Below, piece after piece: positions 30,201 to 39,945 of a DNA stretch of 64,000 nucleotides. Numbering within the stretch: position 1 is the first letter of the stretch; each line of letters opens with the position of its first letter. Source of the DNA: Sphingomonas sp. C3-2 (GTDB lineage Bacteria > Pseudomonadota > Alphaproteobacteria > Sphingomonadales > Sphingomonadaceae); the NCBI RefSeq assembly GCF_033025475.1, contig NZ_CP130322.1:1655001-1719000 (forward strand), given 5' to 3'. A program made the translations under genes and the position numbers. The notes under the pieces are model-generated. The model was given only the letters and a program-made list of their open reading frames with translations, did no database searches and was not told the origin of the DNA.

Positions 30201-33200
30201 CCTGGGCGAAGGCCCCACCAAGGGCAGCGTCGTCTACAATAACGACGGCACCTTCACCTACACGCCCAAGGCCGGCGAAGAAGGCACCGACAGCTTCACC
30301 TACACGATCGTCGACGGCGACGGCGATCCGTCGACCGCGACCGTGACGATCACGCTCGCGCCCGACTCGAAGCCCGAGATCAGCCTTGCAGGCGGCAGCC
30401 CGGTCGACGAAGCCGGCCTGCCCGCACGCGGCAGCGAAAGCGAAGGCTCGGACGAGCCCTCGAACAGCGAGACGACCACCGGCACCATCTCGGTCGCCAC
30501 CGGCAATGACAGCATCAAGACGCTCGTCATCAACGGCACCGACGTCACCAATGGCGGCACCGTCGCCGGCGACCATGGCACGCTCATCGTCACCCGCTCG
30601 GGCAACAGCTACAGCTACAGCTACACGCTGACCGACAACACCAGCGGCGACGCCACCGAGGACAGCTTCACCGTCACCGTCACCGACAGCGACGACAGCA
30701 CCGACAGCGCCGATCTCGTCATCGACATCATCGACGACGTCCCCACCGCGCGCGACGATGCGGCGGTCACGGTGGCCGAAGATGCCGCTGGCACGGTCGG
30801 CGGCAATGTCCTGACCAACGACACCCGGGGCGCCGACGGCGCGGTCGTCACCAAGGTCACCATCGGGGGGGCCGACCATGTCGTCGCCGCCACCGGTACG
30901 ACCACGGTCACCACCGCCAACGGCACCTACACCTTCAAGGCCGATGGCAGCTGGACCTTCGATCCCAACGCCAACCTCAACCACAATAGCGGCAATATCG
31001 ACGCCTCGTTCACCTACACCATCACCGATGGGGACAACGACGTCGCAACCGCCAAGCAGCCGATCACGATCACCGATGGCGAAGGTCCGAAGACCAGCCC
31101 CGAAGGCCGCACGATCACGCTGACGCTCGACGACCAGAACCTCGCCGATGGCTCGACCCCGGCGGGTGCGGACACCGCCTCGGGTTCGATCGTCTTCACC
31201 CCCGGTTCGGACACGATCAGCACGATCGCCTTTGACACCGATCTCTCAAGCCTTGGCGGCGGTCTCACCTGGACCCGCGTCTCCGCCACGCAGATCGTCG
31301 GCAAGGACGGTGCCAACACCGTCGTCACGCTCGACCTCGTGCGCAGCGGCAACTCGGCCAACGTCACCGCGACGCTCAACGACAATTATGCCCACCACGC
31401 CGGCGCTGGCGATGACCTCGCCAATCTCGGCTCGGTCGGCGTCGTTGCCACCGACATTGACGGCGACACCGCAACCGGCACCGTCAACCTCGGCGTCTCC
31501 GACGACGTCCCCACCGCACGCGACGACACCGATACGGTGAATGAAGGCGCCACCGAGACGGGTAACGTCCTGACGGGCGCGGGCACGACGAGCGGTGCTG
31601 CAGGTGCGGATACGCCGGGTGCAGACGGCTATCACGCCAACGGTGCGGTCGCGGGTGTTGCGAGCATCAACGTGCCCGCAAACAGCGATACGACCGCCGA
31701 CGGATCGGGCAACTATGTCCTGTCGGGTCAGTATGGCGTGCTGACGCTCAATAAGGACGGGAGCTACAGCTACAAGGCCAATGCCAACGCGGTCACCAGC
31801 AACTCTGTCGACAAATTCACCTACACGATCCGTGACGGTGACGGTGATACAACGACCGCGACGCTGACGATCAACGTCAACAATGTGACGCTGACCGCCG
31901 ACAACCAGACCAAGACAGTGTATGAAGCCGCGCTCGACACGAGCAAGGATGGCAACGATCTTGCCGCAGGGACGGTCACGGGCAGCAATCCGACGCTGAC
32001 CACCGAGACGGTGACGGGGCAGCTCGCCGCCAATGGCGCTGTCGGTTACACGCCGCAGACGGTGACGGGCAATTATGGCCTGTTCAAGCTCAACGCCGAC
32101 GGCAGCTACACCTATACGCTGACCAAGCCCTATGACACTTCGCCTGATGCGAATAACGGCAACAACACCGAACAGGCGAAGGAGACCTTCACCTACACCG
32201 CGACCGACGCGAGCGGGAACACCGTAACGGGCACGATCAAGATCGACATCGTCGACGATAAGCCCGACGCCATCAACGATACGGCCGACCTTCAAGTCGT
32301 GGTCGACGATCTGAACGTCGGATCAATCGTGGCCAAGTGGACCAACGTCTCCATGACGTCTGGCAGCACGACGAATTTTGACCGCGACGGTGATGGCCAG
32401 ACGGATGAAATCCGCTGGGGAAGCAGCAATGTATCTTCTTCCTCAGGCTACGGCTTCGTCGATAATCAGGCGCTGACCAACGCACCGGTCCTGACCAACC
32501 AGACCTTCTATCTGGGCACGTTCACGCACTTCAACCAGCCGGTCAGCGGCGGCACGCTGGCGAGCACCACGCTCTCGGTGACGTTCATGGCGACGATCAA
32601 CGGCGAGGAAGTCGAGGTTGGACCGATCCTGATCAACTTCACGCATACCGAGACGTCGAACACCTCCGATCCGGAGGCGAGCCGCGACATCATCAGCATC
32701 GCCACCAGCACCGCGACGGTGAATATCGCCGGGCAAAACTACACGCTCGATATTCGCGGCTTCGTCGACGAAAATAACAATATCGTCTCTACCGTCCGGA
32801 CGTATGAAGAGCAGAGCAACAGCTATCAGTTGGCCGTGCGTTTCGTGTCGTCGGAATCGAACAATGTCACCAAGACGGGCGATGTCCTGCAGAACGATGT
32901 GCGCGGTGCCGATGGCGCTCTGTTGACGGCGGTGACGGGCTTCAATTCGAATGACAATATCGCCGATGGTTCCAACAATTTCGAAGTGCTTGGACGCTAC
33001 GGCAAGCTCGTCATCAACAAGAACGGCAGCTACACCTACACGCTGACCACCGACGGCGCTGCGGTGCCCGCCGGTGCGCAGGAGACGTTCAGCTACACGA
33101 TCACCGACGGCGACGGCGACACCGATACCGCCAACCTGGTAATCAACATCAGCAAGGTCGACGGCGGCGACAATTTCGCCACCGGGGACCGCGTTCTGAC

Positions 33201-35445
33201 CAACCAGAGCGGTGCCGGTGCGATCGTCATTCCCGAAGCGGCGCTGCTGTACAATGATCATCCCGGCACGACGGTTGGGGGAATCACGCCCAACACCACC
33301 GGCGGGGACAATGCAACGCGCGCGGGCGGCAATGTCACCTTTACCGATGGCGGCACCAACGGCGGCTCGTTCACCTATACGGGCACCAATGGCGGCAATA
33401 CCGAGCCGACCCATGTGAATGTCGATCGAAGCGCTGCGGGCAGCTCGACGATCAACGGCACTGATTTCAGCGAAATCCTGATCGGTCGCGACGGTTCGGC
33501 GGACACGCTCAACGGCAATGGCGGCAAGGATTATATCCTCGGCAAGGGCGGCAACGACACGCTCAACGGTGGGGATGGCGATGACTATCTCGACGGCGGC
33601 GACGGGACCGATACGCTGAACGGAGGGACGGGCAACGACATCCTGCTCGGCGGTGCGGGCAACGACACGCTTGTCGGCGGGACCGGAGCGGATCAGCTGA
33701 CCGGCGGTGCGGGCAACGACACATTCCGATTTGCTGCCGGGGACACGCTGCTAACGATCGGCGGCAGCGGTAACGCTGGCACGATCAACGGCTATGACCG
33801 GATCACGGACTTCGCCAGCGGTAGCGACACGCTCGACCTTGTCGGATCGCCCTTCACACCCTCGAACACGTCGGGATCAACTGGCACGAATGGCACCGAT
33901 TCTTCGTTGACCATTGATGGTGCGGTGGTGAGCCGACATTCGATCACCAACGGGGTCATCACTTTCCGCAATAGTAGCGGAACCGCACTCACCATCGACT
34001 CGCTGAGCGATGTCGCCGCAGCAGTGGACTATCTGCGCGCCAATGATTTCGGCAGCAGCGAGGTCACCCTGGCGTTCAAGGCAACGCTTAACGGCACCAC
34101 CAGCACGTTCGTCTATCAGCAGGTGAACAGCAACAACAACGGCAGCCGGTTCAACGACAATATCCTCGTCGAGCTTCAAAACACCGATATTTCGAACCTG
34201 TCGACGTTGATCGATTCGACGGTCACGCCGGTGGTGCTCGACCTTGATGGTGATGGTGTCGAATTCGTCGATCGTTCGGCGGGGGCGGCCTTCGACTATG
34301 ACGGCGACGGGGTTCGCGAGAACACCGGCTGGGCCGGGCGCGGCGACGGAATTCTGGCGTTTGACAGCAACGGGAATGGCCGTGTCGACAATGCCTCGGA
34401 GTTCGTCTTTGGCGGTAATGGTCTGACCGACCTTCAGGGTCTGGCAGCCAATTACGACAGCAACGGCGATGGCATGCTCGACGTCAATGATGCGGACTTT
34501 GCAAAGTTCGGCGTGTGGCAGGACGCGAACGGCAACGGCGTGGCCGAAGCCGGCGAGTTCAAGTCGCTCACCGATATGGGCATCGCCAGCATCAACCTGG
34601 TTTCGGACGGCAAGGCCTATACCGCGGCCAATGGCGACGTGCTCGTCCACGGCGAAACGGTGTTCACCCGGATCGACGGGACGACCGGTGTTGCCGCCGA
34701 CGCCAGCTTCGCCACCGGCGGCACTGTTCGTTCGGCAGAAGACAACCGTATGTCGACCGTACCGATGGGGGCGATGCTGGCCGCGAGCCTGATCGCCGCG
34801 CCGCTGGCCGCACAGCCCAGCGACGACCAGCAGGCGGACAGCCAGACCATGGTGGTCGCTGACAATGCGACGACCATGGTCGCCGCCAGCGCACCCGCAC
34901 CGCAGACGGACAATGCTCCGGCCGCAGCAGCGATGGTTTCCGAACCTGCCAAGCCGAGCGACGCGCCACGTGCCGAGGATACGCATCTGGGTACCGATGC
35001 CGATCCTGTCGGCAGCGATGCCGGGATCGATGACGGGGCGGTTGCCGCGCACAGCGATGTGTCGGCACCCGCCGCGGCCGACGCCGAGCCGGTCCAGGCG
35101 CCGGTTCAGGCCCAGGCACTGTTCGTCGACATGGCCGCGATGCCGGAAATCCCGGCGGATGCCGCCAGCGTTGCACCCCAGCCGGGTGCGGACGGCGACA
35201 AGGCCCCCGCAGATCTGGGTGCGGTGATCGCCGACGCGCTGGATGGCGGTGCGGCAGGAACCCAGCCGAGCATCGATGCTCTGCTCGATGCGATCGCCGG
35301 TCCCGCCGATCATGGCGCCGGTCTGCTTGCAAGCAGCGGCGGCCACGACCTGCTGGCAGCGATCACCACGCATTTCGCGGCCATGCACGGCCCCGACCTT
35401 GCAATGGTGACGCACGACACAGTGCTTGCGGTCAATCACGGGTAA
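21253..35445 (+). CDS. Giant repetitive type I secreted adhesin (LapA/BapA-like, RTX)
   Basis: A 4730-residue surface adhesin. Residues 1 to about 125 form a BapA/LapA-like N-terminal module ([18 protein letters not shown]) ending in the di-alanine site PAAG (118-121), expected target of a LapG-type protease. Residues about 170-546 hold T1SS-143/VCBS-like domains. Residues 547-3162 are twelve tandem 218-residue repeats, each an Ig-like VLANDT...GTFTYTP...DSFTYTI domain plus a [15 protein letters not shown] domain. More Ig-like domains follow, with a choice-of-anchor-K-like domain (about 3690-3865, [13 protein letters not shown]), eight GGxGNDxL RTX repeats (about 4078-4160), five DxDGDG calcium loops (4326-4430) and an Ala-rich tail. 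There is no Sec signal. Start: GGGAG 7 nt before ATG. The secretion apparatus lies directly downstream. Confidence 0.95.
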   Translation: MDFERNAGLELDNQATVQDGTRLPSPGTANAAASAAALAAGTGAIRVNAGADGVVTLPDGTQLDQIQVSGRDLVVTLPDGSQVIVVDGAVFVPQIVIGTVEIPPLNLAALLIGNEPQPAAGAPQSSGGNFVETVGNIGDPFDLGDLLPPTELAFPEYEDREIIPAVERRNTLPEISIITPDSPAGSANASNTVNEAGLPARGGESAGSDAASNSETSSGTITYATPDGLDSITINGTAITTVGQTITTTQGTLTITGIADGRITYEYTLADNMLTSAPADVFTVVVTDTDGDSSTGTLTINVIDDAPIARDDSDTIPSGEYGPETGNVITGAGTTSGTTGADTPGADGATVTAISNGTTSVAAGTEIAGTYGVLTLNTDGSYSYVRNPGTPGGLTDSFTYTLTDGDGDTATADLVISIANSGITVSIPRGDTTVVGEAGLPARPGESEGSVAAGNAETTTGKIELNIADGLASVTINGTVVTTGSVISTAKGDLTITEISGAEIKYSYTLTDNTSGDATEDRFAVVITDLDGDTAAGDLVIDIIDDVPTARDDSATAAEDQPVIIDVLANDTRGADSVDLATSVTLGTGPTKGSVVYNNDGTFTYTPNAGEEGTDSFTYTIVDGDGDPSTATVTITLAPDSKPEISLAGGSPVDEAGLPARGSESEGSDEPSNSETTTGTISVATGNDSIKTLVINGTDVTNGGTVTGDHGTLIVTRSGNSYSYSYTLTDNTSGDATEDSFTVTVTDSDDSTDSADIVIDIIDDVPTARDDSATAAEDQPVIIDVLANDTRGADSVNLATSVTLGEGPTKGSVVYNNDGTFTYTPNAGEEGTDSFTYTIVDGDGDPSTATVTITLAPDSKPEISLAGGSPVDEAGLPARGSESEGSDEPSNSETTTGTISVATGNDSIKTLVINGTDVTNGGTVAGDHGTLIVTRTGNSYSYSYTLTDNTSGDATEDSFTVTVTDSDDSTDSADLVIDIIDDVPTARDDSATAAEDQPVIIDVLANDTRGADSVDLATSVTLGTGPTKGSVVYNNDGTFTYTPNAGEEGTDSFTYTIVDGDGDPSTATVTITLAPDSKPEISLAGGSPVDEAGLPARGSESEGSDEPSNSETTTGTISVATGNDSIKTLVINGTDVTNGGTVAGDHGTLIVTRTGNSYSYSYTLTDNTSGDATEDSFTVTVTDSDDSTDSADIVIDIIDDVPTARDDSATAAEDQPVIIDVLANDTRGADSVNLATSVTLGEGPTKGSVVYNNDGTFTYTPNAGEEGTDSFTYTIVDGDGDPSTATVTITLAPDSKPEISLAGGSPVDEAGLPARGSESEGSDEPSNSETTTGTISVATGNDSIKTLVINGTDVTNGGTVAGDHGTLIVTRTGNSYSYSYTLTDNTSGDATEDSFTVTVTDSDDSTDSADLVIDIIDDVPTARDDSATAAEDQPVIIDVLANDTRGADSVNLATSVTLGTGPTKGSVVYNNDGTFTYTPNAGEEGTDSFTYTIVDGDGDPSTATVTITLAPDSKPEISLAGGSPVDEAGLPARGSESEGSDEPSNSETTTGTISVATGNDSIKTLVINGTDVTNGGTVAGDHGTLIVTRTGNSYSYSYTLTDNTSGDATEDSFTVTVTDSDDSTDSADLVIDIIDDVPTARDDSATAAEDQPVIIDVLANDTRGADSVDLATSVTLGTGPTKGSVVYNNDGTFTYTPKAGEEGTDSFTYTIVDGDGDPSTATVTITLAPDSKPEISLAGGSPVDEAGLPARGSESEGSDEPSNSETTTGTISVATGNDSIKTLVINGTDVTNGGTVAGDHGTLIVTRTGNSYSYSYTLTDNTSGDATEDSFTVTVTDSDDSTDSADLVIDIIDDVPTARDDSATAAEDQPVIIDVLANDTRGADSVDLATSVTLGTGPTKGSVVYNNDGTFTYTPNAGEEGTDSFTYTIVDGDGDPSTATVTITLAPDSKPEISLAGGSPVDEAGLPARGSESEGSDEPSNSETTTGTISVATGNDSIKTLVINGTDVTNGGTVTGDHGTLIVTRTGNSYSYSYTLTDNTSGDATEDSFTVTVTDSDDSTDSADIVIDIIDDVPTARDDSATAAEDQPVIIDVLANDTRGADSVNLATSVTLGEGPTKGSVVYNNDGTFTYTPNAGEEGTDSFTYTIVDGDGDPSTATVTITLAPDSKPEISLAGGSPVDEAGLPARGSESEGSDEPSNSETTTGTISVATGNDSIKTLVINGTDVTNGGTVAGDHGTLIVTRTGNSYSYSYTLTDNTSGDATEDSFTVTVTDSDDSTDSADLVIDIIDDVPTARDDSATAAEDQPVIIDVLANDTRGADSVDLATSVTLGTGPTKGSVVYNNDGTFTYTPNAGEEGTDSFTYTIVDGDGDPSTATVTITLAPDSKPEISLAGGSPVDEAGLPARGSESEGSDEPSNSETTTGTISVATGNDSIKTLVINGTDVTNGGTVAGDHGTLIVTRTGNSYSYSYTLTDNTSGDATEDSFTVTVTDSDDSTDSADLVIDIIDDVPTARDDSATAAEDQPVIIDVLANDTRGADSVNLATSVTLGEGPTKGSVVYNNDGTFTYTPKAGEEGTDSFTYTIVDGDGDPSTATVTITLAPDSKPEISLAGGSPVDEAGLPARGSESEGSDEPSNSETTTGTISVATGNDSIKTLVINGTDVTNGGTVAGDHGTLIVTRTGNSYSYSYTLTDNTSGDATEDSFTVTVTDSDDSTDSADLVIDIIDDVPTARDDSATAAEDQPVIIDVLANDTRGADSVNLATSVTLGEGPTKGSVVYNNDGTFTYTPKAGEEGTDSFTYTIVDGDGDPSTATVTITLAPDSKPEISLAGGSPVDEAGLPARGSESEGSDEPSNSETTTGTISVATGNDSIKTLVINGTDVTNGGTVTGDHGTLIVTRSGNSYSYSYTLTDNTSGDATEDSFTVTVTDSDDSTDSADLVIDIIDDVPTARDDSATAAEDQPVIIDVLANDTRGADSVNLATSVTLGEGPTKGSVVYNNDGTFTYTPKAGEEGTDSFTYTIVDGDGDPSTATVTITLAPDSKPEISLAGGSPVDEAGLPARGSESEGSDEPSNSETTTGTISVATGNDSIKTLVINGTDVTNGGTVAGDHGTLIVTRSGNSYSYSYTLTDNTSGDATEDSFTVTVTDSDDSTDSADLVIDIIDDVPTARDDAAVTVAEDAAGTVGGNVLTNDTRGADGAVVTKVTIGGADHVVAATGTTTVTTANGTYTFKADGSWTFDPNANLNHNSGNIDASFTYTITDGDNDVATAKQPITITDGEGPKTSPEGRTITLTLDDQNLADGSTPAGADTASGSIVFTPGSDTISTIAFDTDLSSLGGGLTWTRVSATQIVGKDGANTVVTLDLVRSGNSANVTATLNDNYAHHAGAGDDLANLGSVGVVATDIDGDTATGTVNLGVSDDVPTARDDTDTVNEGATETGNVLTGAGTTSGAAGADTPGADGYHANGAVAGVASINVPANSDTTADGSGNYVLSGQYGVLTLNKDGSYSYKANANAVTSNSVDKFTYTIRDGDGDTTTATLTINVNNVTLTADNQTKTVYEAALDTSKDGNDLAAGTVTGSNPTLTTETVTGQLAANGAVGYTPQTVTGNYGLFKLNADGSYTYTLTKPYDTSPDANNGNNTEQAKETFTYTATDASGNTVTGTIKIDIVDDKPDAINDTADLQVVVDDLNVGSIVAKWTNVSMTSGSTTNFDRDGDGQTDEIRWGSSNVSSSSGYGFVDNQALTNAPVLTNQTFYLGTFTHFNQPVSGGTLASTTLSVTFMATINGEEVEVGPILINFTHTETSNTSDPEASRDIISIATSTATVNIAGQNYTLDIRGFVDENNNIVSTVRTYEEQSNSYQLAVRFVSSESNNVTKTGDVLQNDVRGADGALLTAVTGFNSNDNIADGSNNFEVLGRYGKLVINKNGSYTYTLTTDGAAVPAGAQETFSYTITDGDGDTDTANLVINISKVDGGDNFATGDRVLTNQSGAGAIVIPEAALLYNDHPGTTVGGITPNTTGGDNATRAGGNVTFTDGGTNGGSFTYTGTNGGNTEPTHVNVDRSAAGSSTINGTDFSEILIGRDGSADTLNGNGGKDYILGKGGNDTLNGGDGDDYLDGGDGTDTLNGGTGNDILLGGAGNDTLVGGTGADQLTGGAGNDTFRFAAGDTLLTIGGSGNAGTINGYDRITDFASGSDTLDLVGSPFTPSNTSGSTGTNGTDSSLTIDGAVVSRHSITNGVITFRNSSGTALTIDSLSDVAAAVDYLRANDFGSSEVTLAFKATLNGTTSTFVYQQVNSNNNGSRFNDNILVELQNTDISNLSTLIDSTVTPVVLDLDGDGVEFVDRSAGAAFDYDGDGVRENTGWAGRGDGILAFDSNGNGRVDNASEFVFGGNGLTDLQGLAANYDSNGDGMLDVNDADFAKFGVWQDANGNGVAEAGEFKSLTDMGIASINLVSDGKAYTAANGDVLVHGETVFTRIDGTTGVAADASFATGGTVRSAEDNRMSTVPMGAMLAASLIAAPLAAQPSDDQQADSQTMVVADNATTMVAASAPAPQTDNAPAAAAMVSEPAKPSDAPRAEDTHLGTDADPVGSDAGIDDGAVAAHSDVSAPAAADAEPVQAPVQAQALFVDMAAMPEIPADAASVAPQPGADGDKAPADLGAVIADALDGGAAGTQPSIDALLDAIAGPADHGAGLLASSGGHDLLAAITTHFAAMHGPDLAMVTHDTVLAVNHG
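22891..30738 (+). repeat. Twelve tandem 654-bp repeats in the adhesin gene
   Basis: Twelve head-to-tail copies, each exactly 654 bp (218 codons), starting at 22891 and every 654 bp to 30085. Copies differ at only a handful of linked positions: GTCCCC or GTGCCG at the start, an Ala codon GCG or GCC, Asp or Asn, Thr or Glu, Asn or Lys, GGC or GGT, and a few later changes. The near identity indicates recent homogenisation by unequal crossing-over or gene conversion. Copy number in a draft assembly could be wrong. Confidence 0.97.
33484..33731 (+). repeat. RTX calcium-binding nonapeptide repeats
   Basis: About eight GGxGxDxxx units in a row ([63 protein letters not shown]). These bind calcium and fold the protein outside the cell after type I export. 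They lie about 570 residues from the C-terminus, not right at it. Confidence 0.95.
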
Positions 35446-35487
35446 ATGAAGATGATCTTGAAATTAAATGGATGTGGGGAGTCATTT

Positions 35488-36204
35488 ATGAGGATATCGC
35501 TTGGTGCGGCGATGCTGGCAGGCACGATGACCGTGCTGGCCAGCCCGGCTGCGGCACAGGCCACGCCGCGTTCGCCGCTGCTGGAACTCGACCGCAGCGA
35601 ACTGCGCACGCAGATTCAGAGCCGCTTCGATACGGCCGTTCGGGCGAGCCAGTCGCCCGAGATCAAGCGGTCGGAAGATTCGCGCTATATCTGGGCGTCG
35701 GAAGCCAAGGTGCAGTGCGGCATCGCGCTCGGCTATCTGAAGTCGGGCCGGGTGGACGAGGAAAGCATCAACAAATGTGATGCCTTCAGCGCACGCCTGG
35801 CGCAGATCGAGCCCGTGGCCCCCACGCCGGTCGCCACCGGCCCGGTGACGCCGCCTGCCTGCGCGATCGAGCCGACCGTCTCGGTCTTTTTCGACTGGAA
35901 CAGCGAAGTGGCCCCGGCCGAAGCGCAGAACACGATCCAGCAGATCGCGGCGAGCCGCGAAGCCTGCGGTTTCACCCGCTTCACCGTGACCGGCCATGCC
36001 GACAGCTCGGGTGGCGACGCCTATAATCTGCGCATTTCCGAACGCCGCGCGAACGCGGTGGCGGGCCTGCTCGAATCGGCCGGTATCCCGCGCAGCGACC
36101 TGACCGTGACGGGGCGCGGTGAATCCGAACTCAAGATCGCAACCGCCGACGGCGTGCGCGAACCCATGAACCGCCGCGTCGAAATCAGCGCATCGGGCCA
36201 GTAA
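35488..36204 (+). CDS. OmpA-family peptidoglycan-associated protein
   Basis: A 238-residue exported protein. The start at 35488 (MRISLGAAMLAG) has GGGGAG about 7 nt upstream and opens a signal peptide ending near SPAAAQ; an in-frame ATG directly after the adhesin stop (35446) would add 14 residues. The C-terminal 110 residues are an OmpA-like domain: VFFDWNSEVAP, then TVTGHADSSGG and NLRISERRANAV, with the Asp and Arg that bind diaminopimelate in peptidoglycan. The N-terminal half is not a recognisable beta-barrel. It lies between the adhesin and the TolC-like channel, so it probably anchors the secretion channel or adhesin to the cell wall. Confidence 0.9.
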   Translation: MRISLGAAMLAGTMTVLASPAAAQATPRSPLLELDRSELRTQIQSRFDTAVRASQSPEIKRSEDSRYIWASEAKVQCGIALGYLKSGRVDEESINKCDAFSARLAQIEPVAPTPVATGPVTPPACAIEPTVSVFFDWNSEVAPAEAQNTIQQIAASREACGFTRFTVTGHADSSGGDAYNLRISERRANAVAGLLESAGIPRSDLTVTGRGESELKIATADGVREPMNRRVEISASGQ

Positions 36205-36216
36205 GGGGGCAATAGC

Positions 36217-37614
36217 GTGAATAAGTTCAGCAAGATCAAGTGGATGATCGGCCTCCCCGGTGCGATGATCCTGAGCGTGGCCGCGGCACACAGCCAGTCG
36301 GTCGACCTGCGTTCGGCGGTAGAGGCAGCGCTTGCCTCCAACCCCGAGATCAACCAGGCCGCGATGAACAAGGAAGCGATCGAATTCGAACGCAAGCAGG
36401 CGCAGGGCCTGTTCCTGCCGCGCGTGAGCGTCGATGCTTCAGCCGGCGTCCGCCGCCTTGAAAACAACACCCGCCGCAATCTCGGCATCGCCGATCAGGA
36501 GCTTTACCCGCTTGAGGTGAATCTGGTCGCCGAGCAGGTGCTGCTCGATTCGGGCGTCCGCAACGCCGAACTGAAGCGCCAGGCCGCACGCACCGACGGT
36601 GCCGCGACCCGCGTCGAGGAGCGTTCGGAATTCATCGCGCTCAACACCTCGCGCCAGTATCTCGACTATCTGCTCCAGCAGCGGATTGTTGCGGCGTCGG
36701 AAGACAATGTGTCGTTCCACCAGTCGCTGGCGAGCGACCTGCGCGAAGGCGTTGCCAAGGGCTCGATCAGCATCGCCGATCAGCAGCAGGCCGAGGAACG
36801 CCTGCAGGCCGCCCGCGTCCGTCTGACCGAGGCGAAGGAAGATCTCGTCAACGCCGCGATCAGCTTTCGCACGCTGACCGGCCTGTCGATCGATCAGGTG
36901 TCGATGCCGCCGTCGCTGCGCAGCAACCTGCCGCCGTCGCTGGCCGAAGCCGTTGAAGGCGCGCGCGATCGCAACCCCAAGGTGCGTGAAGCAATGGCCG
37001 ATATCGACGCCGCGCACGCGCTTGTCGACAAGGCGAAGGGCGAAATGTGGCCGACGCTGTCGCTGGAAGGCCGTGGCCGCGTGGGCGACGATATTGACGG
37101 CTTCCGGGGCCGCACCGAAGACCTGCAGGCCCGTGTGGTGCTGCGTTGGACCGCGTTTGACGGCAATATCAACCGCAACAAGGTTCAGGAAATGGTGCGT
37201 CGGGCGAGCGAATCGCGCTTCCGCCTGCACGAACTGCAGCGCGGCGCCGAAGAAGATGTGCGCCGGGCGTGGAATCGCTGGCAGCAGCAGGGCGCGCTGC
37301 TGGGCGAACTGGAGCAGCAGAGCCGGGTGACCGACGACCTGCTGCTCTCGTACCGCGAGCAGTTCAATGTCGGCCGCCGTTCGCTGCTCGACGTGCTCGA
37401 TTCGCAGAACACCCGCTATAACGTCCAGGTTCGCGTCGAAACCGCACGGTTCGCGCAGGTCTTTTCGGAATATCAGGTGCTTGCATCGACGAACACGCTG
37501 CTTTCGTCGCTGGGTGTAGCCGCACCAAGCGCCGCCAAGGCCTATGCGCGCGACCGGTTCAAGGTGGGCCCGACCGAGCCCGCGGAAACGATGTACCGTC
37601 GCTATCCGAACTGA
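36217..37614 (+). CDS. TolC-family outer-membrane channel of the type I system
   Basis: A 465-residue outer-membrane efflux protein with GTG start at 36217 (GGGG 6 nt upstream) and a signal peptide (MIGLPGAMILSVAAAHSQ). It has the two-fold long-helix pattern of TolC proteins, e.g. LRSAVEAALASNPEINQAA near the mature N-terminus and, in the second half, VEGARDRNPKVREAMADIDA, with RRSLLDVLDSQN near the end of the second helical hairpin. In Lap-type systems this protein (LapE) is the pore in which the adhesin N-terminus stays plugged. It begins 12 bp after the ompA-like gene and ends at a strong terminator. Confidence 0.93.
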   Translation: MNKFSKIKWMIGLPGAMILSVAAAHSQSVDLRSAVEAALASNPEINQAAMNKEAIEFERKQAQGLFLPRVSVDASAGVRRLENNTRRNLGIADQELYPLEVNLVAEQVLLDSGVRNAELKRQAARTDGAATRVEERSEFIALNTSRQYLDYLLQQRIVAASEDNVSFHQSLASDLREGVAKGSISIADQQQAEERLQAARVRLTEAKEDLVNAAISFRTLTGLSIDQVSMPPSLRSNLPPSLAEAVEGARDRNPKVREAMADIDAAHALVDKAKGEMWPTLSLEGRGRVGDDIDGFRGRTEDLQARVVLRWTAFDGNINRNKVQEMVRRASESRFRLHELQRGAEEDVRRAWNRWQQQGALLGELEQQSRVTDDLLLSYREQFNVGRRSLLDVLDSQNTRYNVQVRVETARFAQVFSEYQVLASTNTLLSSLGVAAPSAAKAYARDRFKVGPTEPAETMYRRYPN

Positions 37615-37629
37615 GCTTTTGCAATGACT

Positions 37630-37684
37630 GGAGCCGGAACCGCCCTGTGCCCCCGAGGCCGGGGCGGTTTCGGCTTATTTTTCA
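37630..37684 (+). terminator. Intrinsic terminator after the TolC-like gene
   Basis: Arms 37631-37645 (GAGCCGGAACCGCCC) and 37662-37676 (GGGCGGTTTCGGCTT), about 14 pairs with one G-U, 16-nt loop, followed by ATTTTTCATT. It splits the locus into two transcription units: adhesin-ompA-tolC and exporter-hydrolase-adaptor. Confidence 0.85.
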
Positions 37685-37699
37685 TTAACCCTTTTTTAA
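37685..37699. promoter_or_regulatory. CtrA-type box 1 before the ABC exporter
   Basis: TTAACCCTTTTTTAA: two TTAA half-sites exactly 7 bp apart. It sits 90 bp upstream of the exporter GTG and just after the terminator of the previous unit. The inner CCCTTTTTTAAGGG is also palindromic, so part of the match may be chance. Confidence 0.5.
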
Positions 37700-37732
37700 G
37701 GGTCGCGCGCATTTTCAGCCGTGCAGAAATGA

Positions 37733-37748
37733 TTAAAGAGCCGTTAAC
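37733..37748. promoter_or_regulatory. CtrA-type box 2 before the ABC exporter
   Basis: TTAAAGAGCCGTTAAC is an exact match to the full CtrA consensus TTAA-N7-TTAAC. It lies 41 bp upstream of the exporter start codon and 48 bp after box 1, a position where bound CtrA could overlap the -35 region of a promoter or the start point. Confidence 0.65.
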
Positions 37749-37788
37749 GGGCGAGGGGGAAGTCCGCTGACGATCTAGGGGAAAGAAC

Positions 37789-39945
37789 GTGACCTTTGCG
37801 GATTGGTATCAGGCCGGGACCAGCGCCCCCGAAGCAGATGATGTGCTGGCGTGCATTGCGCAGATCGCCCGCCAACATGATCGCCCCTCCTCCCCCATCA
37901 CGATCCGGGCCGGGCTGGCGCTCGACGAACAGGGTCTGCTGCCCTTTCACCAGATCGAAGCCGCGCTCGACCAGATCGGGCTGCATGGCGAGGCCGTCCG
38001 GCGGCCGCTCACCAAATGGCGCAAGACCGATTTCCCGGCGATCCTGAAGCTGACGGACGGACGCGCGGTCGTCCTGACCGCGCTTTCCGACGACGACGCC
38101 GAACTCTATCTGCCCGGCCGCGAACAGCCGCTTTGGGTGAAACGTGACGACCTGGCCGCGCACTATCAGGAGCGCGCCGTCGTCATCAGCCCCGATGCGA
38201 CCCAGGAGCGCGAGAATGAGCGCCCCTGGGACCGCGCCAAGCGCACCCACTGGTTCTGGAGCGAGGTGTGGAAGGTGCGCCGCACCTTCAGCTATGTCGT
38301 TCTGGCCGCGCTGATCATCAACCTGCTCGGCTTTGCGCTGCCGCTGTTCACGATGAACGTCTATGACCGGATCATCCCGAACAAGTCGGTTGCCAGCCTC
38401 TGGGTGCTGGCGCTGGGCGTGCTGCTGGCCTTCGGGCTTGAATTCACGCTGCGGCTGGCACGCGCGCGCCTGATCGACGAGACCGGACGCAAACTCGACG
38501 AGCGGCTTTCGCAAAAGCTGTTCGAAAAGGTGATGAACATCCCGCTCGCCGCCAAGGACGGCAGCACGGGCGCCTTTGCCAAGCGCGTCTCCGAATATGA
38601 AATGGTCCGCGAATTCTTCGCCTCCACCACGGTTGTCCTGATGGTCGACGTGGCGTTCCTGTTCGTGTTCATCGGGCTGATGATCGTGCTCGCGGGCTGG
38701 CTGGCGCTGGTGCCACTGGTCACCATCGGCATCATGATCATGGCGGGCGTGACGCTGCAAAAGGCGATGGCGAACGCCGCGATCGAGGCGCAGTCGGATT
38801 CGAGCCTCCAGCATTCGGCGCTGATCGAAACGATCGGCGGGCTCGAAACGCTGAAGGCCGCGCGCGCTGAAGGCCGGATGCTCGGCCGCTGGCGCCGCTA
38901 TTCCGAGATGAGCGCCAATACGCAGGAAAAGCTGCGCCGCCTGACGGCAACCGGCGTCAACCTTGCCTCGGTATGCCAGCAGACGACGAGCATCGCGCTG
39001 GTGATCGGCGGTTTCTACATGTTCAACGCGGGCACCATCTCGATGGGCGCGATCATCGCGATCGTGATGCTTGCCGGGCGCGCAATGGCGCCGGTGGGGC
39101 AACTCGCCTTCCTCATCACCCGCGCACGCCAGGCGATGACCACGATGGACAGCCTGCAGAAGATGATGGAATTCGAGGACGAGCGCAGCCAGGGCAGCCG
39201 CAGCATCGTTCCCGAGATCCGCAACGGCGAGATCAAGCTGGAACAGGTCGAGTTCGAATATCCGGGCGCCGCGCGCAAGTCGCTCGACCGGGTGTCGCTC
39301 ACCATCAAGCCCGGCGAACGCATCGGCATCATCGGCCGCGTCGCATCGGGCAAGTCGACGCTCGGCCGCGTGCTGTGCGGTCTGTACCGTCCGACCGGCG
39401 GGCATTTCCTGCTCGACGGGCTCGACAGCCGCCAGCATCACCCGCACGAAATGCGCGCCGCGCTGCGCTATGTCGGGCAGGATGCCGAACTGTTCAGCGG
39501 CACGATCCGCGAAAACCTGCTGCTCGGCGCCCGCAACCAGGGCGATGAGCGGCTGGTGGAAGCGCTCAACCTTTCGGGTGCCGCCAATTTCTTCGCACGC
39601 GACACGCAAGGCTTCGACCTCAATGTCGGCGAGCGCGGTTCGCGGCTTTCGGGCGGGCAGCGCAGCTTCATCGTGCTGGCGCGCGCGCTGGTCGAACCGT
39701 GCAAGCTGCTGTTCCTCGACGAACCCACGGGCGCGATGGACACGCAGACCGAGAAGATGTTCATCGAGCATCTGAACCGCGCGGTCCCCGCCGGGCAGAC
39801 GCTGATCGTCTCCACCCATCGCCACGCGATGCTCAACATCGTCGATCGCCTGATCGTGATTGATCAGGGCCGGATCATCGCGGATGGCCCGCGCGATGCC
39901 ATCCTCAATTCGCTGTCCAATCGTGCGGTCAAGGAGCCGGCATGA
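37789..39945 (+). CDS. Type I secretion ABC exporter (LapB/LssB type)
   Basis: A 718-residue inner-membrane exporter that powers adhesin secretion. The start is GTG at 37789. Residues 1 to about 130 form a C39-peptidase-like domain that lacks a recognisable catalytic Cys-His pair, as in exporters of RTX proteins, where it only binds substrate. A membrane domain (about 165-450) follows, then the nucleotide-binding domain: Walker A GRVASGKST (516-524), signature LSGGQR (620-625), Walker B LLFLDEPTGAMD. First gene of the exporter-hydrolase-adaptor unit, with a 4-bp ATGA overlap to the next gene. Confidence 0.96.
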   Translation: MTFADWYQAGTSAPEADDVLACIAQIARQHDRPSSPITIRAGLALDEQGLLPFHQIEAALDQIGLHGEAVRRPLTKWRKTDFPAILKLTDGRAVVLTALSDDDAELYLPGREQPLWVKRDDLAAHYQERAVVISPDATQERENERPWDRAKRTHWFWSEVWKVRRTFSYVVLAALIINLLGFALPLFTMNVYDRIIPNKSVASLWVLALGVLLAFGLEFTLRLARARLIDETGRKLDERLSQKLFEKVMNIPLAAKDGSTGAFAKRVSEYEMVREFFASTTVVLMVDVAFLFVFIGLMIVLAGWLALVPLVTIGIMIMAGVTLQKAMANAAIEAQSDSSLQHSALIETIGGLETLKAARAEGRMLGRWRRYSEMSANTQEKLRRLTATGVNLASVCQQTTSIALVIGGFYMFNAGTISMGAIIAIVMLAGRAMAPVGQLAFLITRARQAMTTMDSLQKMMEFEDERSQGSRSIVPEIRNGEIKLEQVEFEYPGAARKSLDRVSLTIKPGERIGIIGRVASGKSTLGRVLCGLYRPTGGHFLLDGLDSRQHHPHEMRAALRYVGQDAELFSGTIRENLLLGARNQGDERLVEALNLSGAANFFARDTQGFDLNVGERGSRLSGGQRSFIVLARALVEPCKLLFLDEPTGAMDTQTEKMFIEHLNRAVPAGQTLIVSTHRHAMLNIVDRLIVIDQGRIIADGPRDAILNSLSNRAVKEPA

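Noticed and set aside
23192-30631. Twelve repeated 81-codon frames on the plus strand and matching minus-strand frames, each spaced 654 bp
   Set aside because: Out-of-frame shadows of the adhesin repeat; identical because the DNA repeat is near identical.
22891-30738. Direct repeats as a CRISPR array or satellite DNA
   Set aside because: Units are 654 bp, contiguous without spacers and in frame within a secreted protein.
22432-30984. A 2850-codon open frame on the minus strand, antisense to the adhesin repeats
   Set aside because: The repeat length is a multiple of three, so any antisense frame open in one copy stays open in all twelve. The product is a low-complexity Val/Asp/Gly/Ala sequence and the plus strand has all the domain signal.
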